Shown piece by piece: positions 56,846 through 64,000 of a stretch of 64,000 nt of DNA. Within the stretch, counting starts at the first letter, position 1, and the number at the start of each line of letters is the position of its first letter. Origin of the DNA: Methanothermobacter sp. CaT2 (GTDB lineage: Archaea > Methanobacteriota > Methanobacteria > Methanobacteriales > Methanothermobacteraceae); NCBI RefSeq assembly GCF_000828575.1, contig NZ_AP011952.1, positions 713,065 to 777,064 of the forward strand, read 5' to 3'. Made by a program: the position numbers and the translations under genes. The notes below the pieces were generated by a model. That model ran no database searches. It saw only the letters and a list, made by a program, of their open reading frames with translations, and had not been told where the DNA came from.

Positions 56846-58462
56846 TCACATCTCCATTAAGTTTTTAATTTCAAATTTCTCAACATCGAAGAGGCCCCTA
56901 TCCCCTATCTTCAGTCTGGGGATGACGAGGAGTGAGAGGAAGGACATTGTCATGAAGGGTGCGCTGAGGCGTGACCCGAGCTGTTCAGTGAAGGTGTTGA
57001 GGTTCTCAAATCCATCTGCAACCTCAAATACGTCACCATCTGACATCAGACCTGCCACAGGAAGCTTAAGGACCCTGTGATCATCCTCTGAGACTGCCAC
57101 GAGGCCTCCTCCTGTTTCTTTAAGTATATCGACCGCCCTCTTCATCAGCTCAGGATCCACTCCCACCACGATGAGGTTGTGTGAGTCATGGGCAACCGTT
57201 GATGCTATTGCCCCCTCCTGGAGGCCGAATCCATGGACGAACCCGCTGGAGATATTACCCCTCCCGTACCTGTCAAGGACAGATACCCTGAGGATGTCCG
57301 AGGATGTGTCGGCCTGCACGGTTCCTTCCTCAACTTCCAGGGTTGCAATTGACTCCTCAGTTATGAGCTGTCCGTCCAGCACGTCTATGACCCTCACAGT
57401 GGCCTCATCACCCTCAGCCCTGACACCCAGCCTATCAGCCGTGAATTCCGGTACCTCAAGTCTCCTGGGGGGTGTGCTGGTTCCCGATGGGCTCCCCGGG
57501 AGGTATCTTCCATTTTCTGCAACTGGTCTGCCATCTATGTAGACCCTCTTAACATTGAAGTCCCTGAGGCTGTCAACCACGACAAAGTCAGCGGACCACC
57601 CGGGTGCTATGGCGCCCGTGGTGAGGCCGTAGTGCTCTGCAGGGTTTATGGTGATCATCTGCACTGCACTTACAGGGTCGATACCGTAATCAACCGCCCT
57701 CCTGAGTATCCTGTCCATGTGCCCCTCCAGGAGGTCGGCGGGGTGGATGTCATCGGAGACCAGGAAGTCACACCCGGCAGCGGCAAGGGCCCGCAAGTTT
57801 CTTGCACTTGAACCTTCACGCGCCATTATCTTCATTCCAAGTCTCCTCTTCTCAAGGACCTCCTCGGGGCTCACACATTCGTGGTCAGTGGATATCCCTG
57901 CCCCTATGTAGGCGCATAGTTCATCCCCTGAGAGGAGGGGGGCATGTCCATCAACCGGCATGTTAAGGGCCCTTGCCGCCTCTATCTTATCCATGACCTC
58001 ATCATCACCGGCTATAACTCCAGGGAAGTTCATCAACTCGCCGAGGGCCACTGCTGAATCCATTCTTAGGAGTTCCTCTATCTCCCTCGCTGTGATCTCT
58101 GCCCCGGCAGTTTCAAAGGGTGTTGCAGGTACACATGATGGTGCTGTGAAATAGAATTTCATTGGTGTCGCTGCAGCATCATCCATCATGAACCTCACGC
58201 CATCCACGCCCATGACGTTTGCTATCTCATGGGGGTCCGATATGACTGCAACCGTGCCATGGGGTATGGCTGCAGCTGCAAATGATGATGGTGTGAGCAT
58301 TGAACTTTCAATGTGGAGGTGGGCGTCTATGAAGCCAGGGAGGATTATGTCAGGGAAGTTTCCGCTGATGCTCCGGACACCGGCCACCTTCCCTCCGGAA
58401 ACCTCTATCTCGGCCGGGTAGATGTCGCCGGTGAAGACGTTGAGGAGGTTCCCCCTTATCAT
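56846..58462 (-). CDS. ade: Adenine deaminase
   Basis: 538 aa amidohydrolase converting adenine to hypoxanthine. N-terminal metal motif GFIDAHLHIESSM, later ISDPHEIANVMG, HAPLLSGDELCAYIGAGISTDHE and a C-terminal FVHGFGLQEGAIASTVAHDSHNLIVVG, all typical of Ade. The last eight or nine residues, FEIKNLMEM, lie within repeat unit 3, so the triplication breakpoint falls within the ade end; the other two units keep that tail as a short remnant. The ATG directly follows the stop of the upstream cyclodeaminase gene. Confidence 0.95.
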   Translation of the reverse strand: MIRGNLLNVFTGDIYPAEIEVSGGKVAGVRSISGNFPDIILPGFIDAHLHIESSMLTPSSFAAAAIPHGTVAVISDPHEIANVMGVDGVRFMMDDAAATPMKFYFTAPSCVPATPFETAGAEITAREIEELLRMDSAVALGELMNFPGVIAGDDEVMDKIEAARALNMPVDGHAPLLSGDELCAYIGAGISTDHECVSPEEVLEKRRLGMKIMAREGSSARNLRALAAAGCDFLVSDDIHPADLLEGHMDRILRRAVDYGIDPVSAVQMITINPAEHYGLTTGAIAPGWSADFVVVDSLRDFNVKRVYIDGRPVAENGRYLPGSPSGTSTPPRRLEVPEFTADRLGVRAEGDEATVRVIDVLDGQLITEESIATLEVEEGTVQADTSSDILRVSVLDRYGRGNISSGFVHGFGLQEGAIASTVAHDSHNLIVVGVDPELMKRAVDILKETGGGLVAVSEDDHRVLKLPVAGLMSDGDVFEVADGFENLNTFTEQLGSRLSAPFMTMSFLSLLVIPRLKIGDRGLFDVEKFEIKNLMEM

Positions 58463-59698
58463 TCAATCCCCCAGACCGTTCATCTTCTTGATTTCGTGGA
58501 GGAGTATGGGGATGAATGCACCCACATCTGTGACAACGCTCACAGCCTGGGAGCTGCCCCTGTCAGAGAGCTTTGTGACGGTCGCAGGGTTTATATCCAC
58601 GCATATGGTTTTAACCCGTGATGGGAGTATGTTGCCGGTTGCGATGGAGTGGAGCATGGTGGCTATCATTATGACCATGTCCAGGTTCTGGACGTATCTC
58701 CTCATCTCATTCTGGGCCTCCATCACATCGGTTATGACATCAGGGAGTGGTCCGTCATCCCTTATTGAACCTGCAAGTACAAAGGGCACATCATTCTTTA
58801 TGCACTCATACATTATCCCTGAGGTGAGAACACCCTTCTCAACAGCATCCCTTATTGAACCGGCGCGGTTTATCTCATTTATGGCGTTTATGTGGTGCCT
58901 GTGGCCCCTGCTTACAGCCTCACCCCTCTCTATATCAACTCCAAGGGAGGTCCCGTAGAGTGCGCATTCAATGTCATGGGTTGCCAGGGCATTCCCTGCG
59001 AAGAGGACGTCTATGAATCCCAGGCGTATCATCTCTGCAATGACCGGGGCTGAGCCCGTGTGTACGATGGCTGGTCCGCCGACGAGGCCTATCTTTCCAC
59101 CCCTACCTTTGATCTCTGTTATTTCAGATGCGATCTTCTTTATTGTGGTCACGAGGGGCTTCTCACTTGATACATCACTGCCCATGAATTCAAAGACGCC
59201 CTGCTTTCCCCTGGGCCTCTCTGGAGGTACAACCTTTATGCCCTCCCTCCCAACAACCACAGGGTCACCCTTCTTTATCTCCCTGATTGGTTTGCAGCGG
59301 GCTGTCCTGCCCTCAGGGTCAACCACTATCATGCAGTCCATCTCTATTCCCTCAACCTCCAGCCATTCACCGCCATGGTAGATGAAGGTCTGGTGGTTGG
59401 TGGTGGAGTAGAAGTCATCCGGCAGAACCCTGTCCATGGGGGCCCTCTTCAGTTCAACCTCCTTTATCTCTGCTATGGATGCCCCTATCTCACCCAGCTC
59501 ATCCAGTATCTGGTTAAGGAGTGAGGGTGTCTCTGCCTCCACCAGTATCCTTGCATGGCTTGGATCAGATTTTCTCTTACCTATATCGATTTCGAGTATC
59601 TGGAAGTCCCCGCCCATATCCATTATTATATCAAGGGCCCGGGGGAGTATCAGACTGTCAATTATATGACCCCTTAGTTCCACCTCTCTTGTATTCAT
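58463..59698 (-). CDS. Archaeal ornithine cyclodeaminase (LOR/SDH-type, TIGR00300 family)
   Basis: 411 aa. N-terminal LOR/SDH-like domain ([46 protein letters not shown]) and C-terminal Rossmann-type domain ([43 protein letters not shown]). The Methanococcus homologue has been shown to convert ornithine to proline, so this is probably the proline-forming enzyme. ATG 59698 follows GTGGTGTTATC, with a TATA-like ATTTTATATAGC near 59743-59754. It is directly followed by ade, an odd pairing by pathway. Confidence 0.87.
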   Translation of the reverse strand: MNTREVELRGHIIDSLILPRALDIIMDMGGDFQILEIDIGKRKSDPSHARILVEAETPSLLNQILDELGEIGASIAEIKEVELKRAPMDRVLPDDFYSTTNHQTFIYHGGEWLEVEGIEMDCMIVVDPEGRTARCKPIREIKKGDPVVVGREGIKVVPPERPRGKQGVFEFMGSDVSSEKPLVTTIKKIASEITEIKGRGGKIGLVGGPAIVHTGSAPVIAEMIRLGFIDVLFAGNALATHDIECALYGTSLGVDIERGEAVSRGHRHHINAINEINRAGSIRDAVEKGVLTSGIMYECIKNDVPFVLAGSIRDDGPLPDVITDVMEAQNEMRRYVQNLDMVIMIATMLHSIATGNILPSRVKTICVDINPATVTKLSDRGSSQAVSVVTDVGAFIPILLHEIKKMNGLGD

Positions 59699-59900
59699 GA
59701 TAACACCACTTGAGACTGATAATTAAATGGTTGGCCTCCAAGCTATATAAAATCTGCTGGGGCCAAATCTTTAAGTGCCAGGAGAAAGAAGTCGAGCACG
59801 AATAAAATCTTCAGGGACCAGCACCAATTATAAAGGGGGATATGGATTAAATGGACCTGAATGGGGTCCTGCAGATGAAAAATGAGCTAGGGGGATGAAT

Positions 59901-60761
59901 TCAGAGGAGCGTTAGAAGGTCGTAGATTATCTTGGCTGCGTTTACAGATGTCGGGTCAGCCACACCAGCCGATGCCACCTCAACCACGTCAAGGCCCACC
60001 ACATCCTTACCTGAGAGTGCAAGGACAAGTTCCTCCATGATGTGGGGTGTGAGGCCTGATGGTGCCGGGTTACCCACTGATGGAGCATAGGCAGGATCAA
60101 GGACATCCATGTCAACTGAAATGTAGACGGGCCCCCTGATGCCATCAATGAGTTCAATGGCGTCGGCCGGATCCCCCATGACCTCATGGGCCATGCAGCA
60201 CCGGACACCCTCCTCCACTGCAAATTCAGCCTCCTCCTCTGAGGCTGATCTAACCCCTATCTGTATTATCTCAGCTCCAAGCTCATGGACCCTCCTCATG
60301 ACGGTGGCGTGGGAGTACCTTTCCCCGGCGTAGGTATCTGCCATGTCCATGTGGGCGTCCAGATGGACCACGGTGAGGGAGTCATGGTCAGGCAGATTCT
60401 CGATCACAGGGAGGGTCACCGTGTGCTCCCCGCCGATTATTATGGGCTTCAGATCCATGTCCAGGACTCCGGCTACAGAATCCCCTATGAAACCCGCGGT
60501 TTTCATGAAATTACCTGGAGAAACCTCAACGTCTCCAAAATCAAAACTTTTAACATTTACCTTCTCTGAGAAACGCAGATTGTATGCCTCAAAGCTGTAG
60601 GATGCCTCCCTGACAGCCATGGGTCCGAAGCGTGCCCCCGGCACATAGGTTGTTGTGGAATCAAAGGGGGCTCCCATTATTCCAAAGGAAAGTTCAGGAA
60701 TCCTTTCATGGTCTGTGGTGGAAAAAGCAAATTTGAGGGGCTCATGGGTGTGAAGAAGCAT
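59901..60761 (-). CDS. speB: Agmatinase SpeB
   Basis: 286 aa ureohydrolase with the binuclear manganese motifs GGEHTV, DAHMD and SVDMDVLDP (with Asp/His ligands), and the N-terminal GAPFDSTTTYVPGARFGP. It hydrolyses agmatine to putrescine and urea for polyamine synthesis. It is 40 bases downstream of the aIF5A gene, and PdaD, which makes agmatine, is the divergent neighbour; the three form a polyamine/hypusine set. Confidence 0.94.
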   Translation of the reverse strand: MLLHTHEPLKFAFSTTDHERIPELSFGIMGAPFDSTTTYVPGARFGPMAVREASYSFEAYNLRFSEKVNVKSFDFGDVEVSPGNFMKTAGFIGDSVAGVLDMDLKPIIIGGEHTVTLPVIENLPDHDSLTVVHLDAHMDMADTYAGERYSHATVMRRVHELGAEIIQIGVRSASEEEAEFAVEEGVRCCMAHEVMGDPADAIELIDGIRGPVYISVDMDVLDPAYAPSVGNPAPSGLTPHIMEELVLALSGKDVVGLDVVEVASAGVADPTSVNAAKIIYDLLTLL

Positions 60762-60801
60762 TTCATGTGTCCTTCAAGAATTGTGAAAGGTAGAGGAGGG
60801 T

Positions 60802-61194
60802 TTACCCCTTGGTCCTCATGAGTTTCCTCTGGCCGAGGGCCTCGATGTACTCAACCTCAACACCCTCAACCAGCTGTTCGCTCAGTTCGTCAGGTATAGG
60901 TGTCTCGAAGGTCTCATAGGTCTCAAGGTCCATTAACTGGACGTCTCCACCCATTATGGCAATGACCTGAGCTGTCCTCTTGTCTATTATAGGTATGTCC
61001 ACCTTTGAATCGACTGGCTTAACGAAGCTCCTCTTCTGGTTGTCGAAGATCCCCACAGCTTCCACACGGGCCTTCGCTGATCCGTGTTTCCCGGGGGATG
61101 ATGTTGAGATGTTTGTGATCTTTGATGCCTCTCCATCAATGATCACGTACTTTCCAACCTTAAGCGTTTTAACTTCAACCACTTTCTTTGACAT
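60802..61194 (-). CDS. eif5a: Translation factor aIF5A
   Basis: 130 aa. N-terminal SH3-like domain with the hypusine site SPGKHGSAK (Lys36) and a C-terminal OB fold ([33 protein letters not shown]). It eases peptide bond formation at difficult sequences; the lysine is modified using spermidine or, in some archaea, through agmatine. ATG 61194 follows AGGAGGTAAGATT. It precedes speB and is divergent from pdaD, which fits its need for polyamine-derived modification. Confidence 0.97.
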   Translation of the reverse strand: MSKKVVEVKTLKVGKYVIIDGEASKITNISTSSPGKHGSAKARVEAVGIFDNQKRSFVKPVDSKVDIPIIDKRTAQVIAIMGGDVQLMDLETYETFETPIPDELSEQLVEGVEVEYIEALGQRKLMRTKG

Positions 61195-61309
61195 TAATCT
61201 TACCTCCTGTTAGAATGAGTGATGTGGGACTTCAATGTATATCTATTAATTCAGTGGACATTATATAAAAGCTTTATAGGAATTCAGTAAGCTGATTATG
61301 GTGATTGTA
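61195..61309. promoter_or_regulatory. Divergent promoter between aIF5A and pdaD
   Basis: Rightward TATA-like ATTATATAAAAG at 61259-61270 for pdaD. Leftward GATATACATTG near 61240 and a GGAGGTA ribosome site near 61200-61208 for aIF5A. Confidence 0.5.
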
Positions 61310-61753
61310 ATGAAGGTTGCTATAACATCAGGTGCCGCAGAAGGACCCACAAAGCTCAATGCCTTTGACAACGCACTCCTGGAGGCTGGAATCGGAGACG
61401 TGAACCTGATAAAGGTTTCAAGCATACTCCCAAGGAACACGAGGATAGTGGAGCTTCCAGAGCTTGAACCCGGATCAATGGTGAACTGTGTCCTCTCACA
61501 CAGGGTTTCAGAGAGAAGGGGTGACCTCATATCTGCTGCGGTCGCTGTGGCCACCTCCAGTGACTTCGGGTGTGTCGTTGAGAACTCCGGCGTCAACAGG
61601 GACCCTGAGGATGTGAGGAGTGAAGCCATCTCAATGGTCAGATACATGATGTCAGTGCGGGGCCTTGAAATAAATGAATTAATAGTAGAAGAGACAAATC
61701 ATGTTGTTGAGAAATGCGGTGCTGCTGTATCTGCCGTCGTATATCTTGATTGA
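61310..61753 (+). CDS. pdaD: Pyruvoyl-dependent arginine decarboxylase
   Basis: About 147 aa proenzyme that cleaves itself between the serines in KVSSILP (Ser37-Ser38) to form the pyruvoyl cofactor, then decarboxylates arginine to agmatine. [23 protein letters not shown] and the C-terminal [21 protein letters not shown] are typical. ATG 61310 has GGTGATTG upstream and is preferred over ATG 61298. It supplies SpeB, encoded divergently. Confidence 0.95.
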   Translation: MKVAITSGAAEGPTKLNAFDNALLEAGIGDVNLIKVSSILPRNTRIVELPELEPGSMVNCVLSHRVSERRGDLISAAVAVATSSDFGCVVENSGVNRDPEDVRSEAISMVRYMMSVRGLEINELIVEETNHVVEKCGAAVSAVVYLD

Positions 61754-61771
61754 ACTCAGGAAGGGGGTTTC

Positions 61772-62614
61772 ATGGAGGAATCGGATATTTACTACTGGAA
61801 GGGTGTTGCTGTGAGAATGGCCGAGCAGGTTGAAAGGGCCGTATCTCCCCTCGTGGGGACGGAAGAAGCAGGGGAGATAATCAAGATGGGGGCCGATGGC
61901 ACACCCACCAAGCTCATAGACCTAGTTGCAGAGGATGAAGCCGTTGGTGTCCTTGAGAGTACAGGGAGGCCCGTCACAATAATAAGTGAGGAGATAGGTG
62001 TCCTCCACATAAACAGGGAGGGAGATGAACCCGGGATAATCTTCGTTGTGGACCCCCTGGACGGTACAAGCAACGCCATAAGGAACATACCCTTCTATGG
62101 TATATCGGTGGCTGTGGCAGAACGCCACCCAGACGGTGAAGCCCCAACCCTTAAAAACGTCCTGATGGGCTTTGTTAAGAACTTCGCCACGGGGGACCTC
62201 TACTGGGCAATAAAGGGCCAGGGTGCCTTCCTCAATGAGAAACCGATAAGCTCATCCTCACAGAGCTCCCTCGACAGGACATCCCTGGGGGCCTTCATAT
62301 ATGGTACGCGCTTCAGGAGGGTGGACAGCATCTGCAGGGTGATCCGGAGGATGCGTATCCTGGGATCCGTGGCCCTTGAACTGGCCTACGTTGCAAGCGG
62401 TTCCTACGACGCCTTCATGGACCTGAGGGAGAATCTCAGGATAGTAGACATAGCAGCATCCAAGCTCATAGTGGAGGAGGCAGGCGGTGTGGTGACCAAT
62501 GAGAGGGGTGGAGAAATAGACGGCCTTCTGAACGTTAAGGCAAGAACATCCCTTGTTGCCGCCGGAAACCTGGAGCTCCACGAGAAGATAATGCAGACCC
62601 TGGAGGTCATATGA
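61772..62614 (+). CDS. suhB: Inositol-1-monophosphatase/fructose-1,6-bisphosphatase (type IV)
   Basis: 280 aa archaeal IMPase/FBPase. Metal sites include VDPLDGTSNAIRNIPFYG (DPxDGT) near residue 93 and LRIVDIAASKLIVEEAGG. Such enzymes act on fructose 1,6-bisphosphate in gluconeogenesis and on inositol phosphates. ATG 61772 follows AAGGGGGTTTC. It overlaps nadK by four bases (ATGA); in some archaea the two are fused or paired as a bifunctional NADP phosphatase/NAD kinase, which supports a linked role. Confidence 0.92.
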   Translation: MEESDIYYWKGVAVRMAEQVERAVSPLVGTEEAGEIIKMGADGTPTKLIDLVAEDEAVGVLESTGRPVTIISEEIGVLHINREGDEPGIIFVVDPLDGTSNAIRNIPFYGISVAVAERHPDGEAPTLKNVLMGFVKNFATGDLYWAIKGQGAFLNEKPISSSSQSSLDRTSLGAFIYGTRFRRVDSICRVIRRMRILGSVALELAYVASGSYDAFMDLRENLRIVDIAASKLIVEEAGGVVTNERGGEIDGLLNVKARTSLVAAGNLELHEKIMQTLEVI

Positions 62615-63462
62615 TGCGCATAGGGATAATAGCCCGTTTTGATGTTGCAGAGGCCGTTGAAATCGCTGAAAGGGTGGCCTCATTCCTCCTGAACAGGGGG
62701 GTTGAAATTACGGTTGACCTCAAGCTCACAGAGGAACTCCCACAGCTGAGGGAATACGGTGAGGACATAAGGAACATGGAAGCAGACATGATACTCACCA
62801 TCGGCGGGGATGGGACAATACTCAGGACCCGGAGCCTCATAGAGGATAAGGAGATACCGATACTCGGTATAAACATGGGGACAGTTGGTTTTTTAACTGA
62901 GGTTGACCCTGAAAATGTATTCTCAGCCCTTGAAGCTGTCCTCAGGGGCGAATACGCCGTTGAGAAGAGGACCCTCCTGAGTGTCTACCACAATGGTGAG
63001 CTGCCCTCAGCCCTCAACGAGGTCGTGCTCATGACACGCAGGCCAGCTAAGATGCTGCATATAGAGATATCTGTTGATGATGAGGTGGTTGAGGAGCTAC
63101 GCGCCGACGGAATAATCATAGCAACGCCAAGCGGCTCAACAGCGTACTCGATGTCAGCAGGGGGCCCCATTGTCGACCCCAGGGTTGAAGCATTCCTCAT
63201 AGTGCCGATATGTCCCTTCAAGCTCAGCGCAAGACCCCTGGTGGTTTCAAACAAGAGCGTAATCCGGGTTAAACTCCTCAGGAAGGGTAAAAAGGCCATC
63301 GCCGTTATCGACGGCCAGTATGAGGAGGAGATCAACCACATGGATGAGGTCATATTCAGGAAGTCAGAACGAAAGGCCCACTTCGTGAGGCTCAGCAAGG
63401 ACTTCTACAGGAAGGTCCGTGAAAAACTCATAGAGGGCGGAATAGACTCTATAAAGGGTTAA
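62611..63462 (+). CDS. nadK: NAD kinase
   Basis: 283 aa ATP-NAD kinase making NADP. ITIGGDGTILR-type motif (TIGGDGTIL near residue 67), NMGTVGFLTEVDP, the NE/D motif LNEVVLMTR, and ATPSGSTAYSMSAGGPIV. It is coupled to suhB by the ATGA overlap (ATG 62611 or 62614, both after GGAGG). NADP here is the nucleotide for F420-linked reductions. cfbE follows after 11 bases. Confidence 0.94.
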   Translation: MMRIGIIARFDVAEAVEIAERVASFLLNRGVEITVDLKLTEELPQLREYGEDIRNMEADMILTIGGDGTILRTRSLIEDKEIPILGINMGTVGFLTEVDPENVFSALEAVLRGEYAVEKRTLLSVYHNGELPSALNEVVLMTRRPAKMLHIEISVDDEVVEELRADGIIIATPSGSTAYSMSAGGPIVDPRVEAFLIVPICPFKLSARPLVVSNKSVIRVKLLRKGKKAIAVIDGQYEEEINHMDEVIFRKSERKAHFVRLSKDFYRKVREKLIEGGIDSIKG

Positions 63463-63473
63463 AGGTTGTGTCC

Positions 63474-64000
63474 ATGAAGTTTAACATTTCAAGGCCCCTC
63501 GTGACTGACCTCACACATGGCGGTGTCACCATTGCCCTGGAGATGAGGAAACACTTCCCCGATGTCATGGCCTGGGACTTTTACGGCACACTTGGTGATG
63601 ATGACCGTGAAATGCTCATTGAAAAAGGGGTTGATGTTGTTGAAGGACCGGTCAATGGCTCCACAGTAATAGCGCCGGTCCACTGCCCGGTCCGATCAGA
63701 TTTAACCCACCATGAGATAACCGGCTGGCTCCTAGGTTCCTGGAGGAGGGAGAAGGGTGTGCCGGTGGTGGAGGTGACCGGTGTTAAGGGAAAAACCAGC
63801 ACCGTATGGATACTCCTGAGTATAATGAAGGGCCTTGAACCCCTGGTCCTCAGCAGTCTGGGATCATGGGCAGGTGATGAACTCCTCATGCGGGATATAA
63901 GCATAGCCCCGGCCAGCATAATTGAGACCGTGAACCTCGCGGAGCACCATGATTACGGTGCAGCCATCTTCGAGGTCTCCCTGGGTGGGACAGGCCTGGC
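63474..64000 (+). CDS. cfbE: Coenzyme F430 synthetase CfbE (3' end outside window)
   Basis: The first 175 codons of a Mur-ligase-like ATP-dependent enzyme. ATP loop GVKGKTST at residues 103-110 in EVTGVKGKTSTVWILLSIMKG. In methanogens the MurF-like CfbE closes the E ring of 15,17(3)-seco-F430-acid with ATP to finish coenzyme F430, the nickel cofactor of methyl-CoM reductase. Start ATG 63474; the reading frame is open to the window edge. A pseudomurein peptide ligase is the alternative, but the short N-terminus fits CfbE better. Confidence 0.85.
   Translation, partial: MKFNISRPLVTDLTHGGVTIALEMRKHFPDVMAWDFYGTLGDDDREMLIEKGVDVVEGPVNGSTVIAPVHCPVRSDLTHHEITGWLLGSWRREKGVPVVEVTGVKGKTSTVWILLSIMKGLEPLVLSSLGSWAGDELLMRDISIAPASIIETVNLAEHHDYGAAIFEVSLGGTGL

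Larger units (their letters stand above)
52385..56876. repeat. Tandem triplication of a 1,495-bp module
   Basis: Three head-to-tail units begin at 52385, 53880 and 55375. All corresponding ORFs have identical translations and lie exactly 1,495 bases apart, and the bases that I compared are the same. The outer boundaries share TTCAAAT (52385-52391 and 56870-56876), and the same 7-mer occurs at both internal junctions. The block is A+T-rich compared with its neighbours. No transposase, integrase or terminal inverted repeat is present. Confidence 0.95.
55375..56876. repeat. Module unit 3
   Basis: Same content, offset 2,990 from unit 1. Its right end runs directly into the intact ade gene: ade codes for its last eight or nine residues, FEIKNLMEM, inside the unit. 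Confidence 0.93.

Noticed and set aside
52385-56876. Insertion sequence or CRISPR array as the nature of the repeats
   Set aside because: No transposase, no terminal inverted repeats, and a unit length far too long for CRISPR repeats and spacers; tandem duplication explains the junctions.

Overview
The window is archaeal and almost certainly from a hydrogenotrophic, pseudomurein-walled thermophilic methanogen of the genus Methanothermobacter, close to M. thermautotrophicus. The evidence is the gene content: an HMf-type histone, Hel308, coenzyme F420 (cofH), methanopterin (beta-RFAP synthase), methanofuran (mfnD, mfnF), F430 (cfbE) and coenzyme B (hacB-type) biosynthesis, pseudomurein-binding repeat proteins, aIF5A and pyruvoyl arginine decarboxylase. 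Archaeal promoters (TATA-like boxes) and GGAGGTGA-type ribosome binding sites fit this. Most of the window is densely packed chromosome with short spacers and many translationally coupled genes.

Layout. 0-10 kb: end of moaC, hel308, a tandem pair of DUF2115 genes, a small membrane/PRC-barrel/DUF2098 group, a site-2 protease with CBS domains, elp3, deoC, a cyclophilin-like protein and cofH. 9.9-13.5 kb: histone, rubrerythrin, an orphan membrane-bound PAS histidine kinase and two tRNAs (Val-GAC, Phe-GAA). 13.7-20.1 kb: tRNA methylthiotransferase, pcm, a zinc protein, hacB, mptG, tes and divergent carS (tRNA, coenzyme and lipid functions). 20-28 kb: a secreted M14-like protein, mfnF, mfnD, wecC, wecB, DUF460 and truA. 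28-39 kb: EamA transporter, V4R protein, hisA, ribL, a secreted transglutaminase-like protein, argC, flavodoxin, secFD, pyrI, and secreted cell-wall proteins. 39-46 kb: an FAD oxidoreductase beside the two-subunit homocysteine-forming sulfurtransferase, tldD, AMMECR1, a NOG1-like GTPase and hsp20.

46.1-49.3 kb is an accessory locus. A secreted pseudomurein-binding/PKD protein is broken by a one-base frameshift, its codon use changes abruptly near its 3' end, a six-helix membrane protein follows, and an exact 19-bp direct repeat flanks the whole block. 49.5-52.3 kb holds SIS, ThiN, DUF2124 and DUF447 genes.

The most striking structure is at 52,385-56,876: an A+T-rich module of 1,495 bp repeated three times head-to-tail with no difference that I can see. 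Each unit carries a winged-helix regulator with two cysteine pairs on the plus strand. Facing it are two small genes: an MTH865-type protein of about 79 aa and a 37-aa four-cysteine protein missing from ordinary ORF calls. A hairpin terminator separates the two directions, and a TGTACT-A-AGTACA palindrome lies upstream of the regulator. The repeat junction is the 7-bp TTCAAAT and lies inside the last codons of adenine deaminase, so the amplification rewired the copies: only the third small-gene pair stays coupled to ade, while the first two now face the regulator promoter.

56.8-64 kb returns to core genes: ade, archaeal ornithine cyclodeaminase, then a polyamine/hypusine group (speB, aIF5A, pdaD), suhB/FBPase, nadK and the beginning of cfbE.
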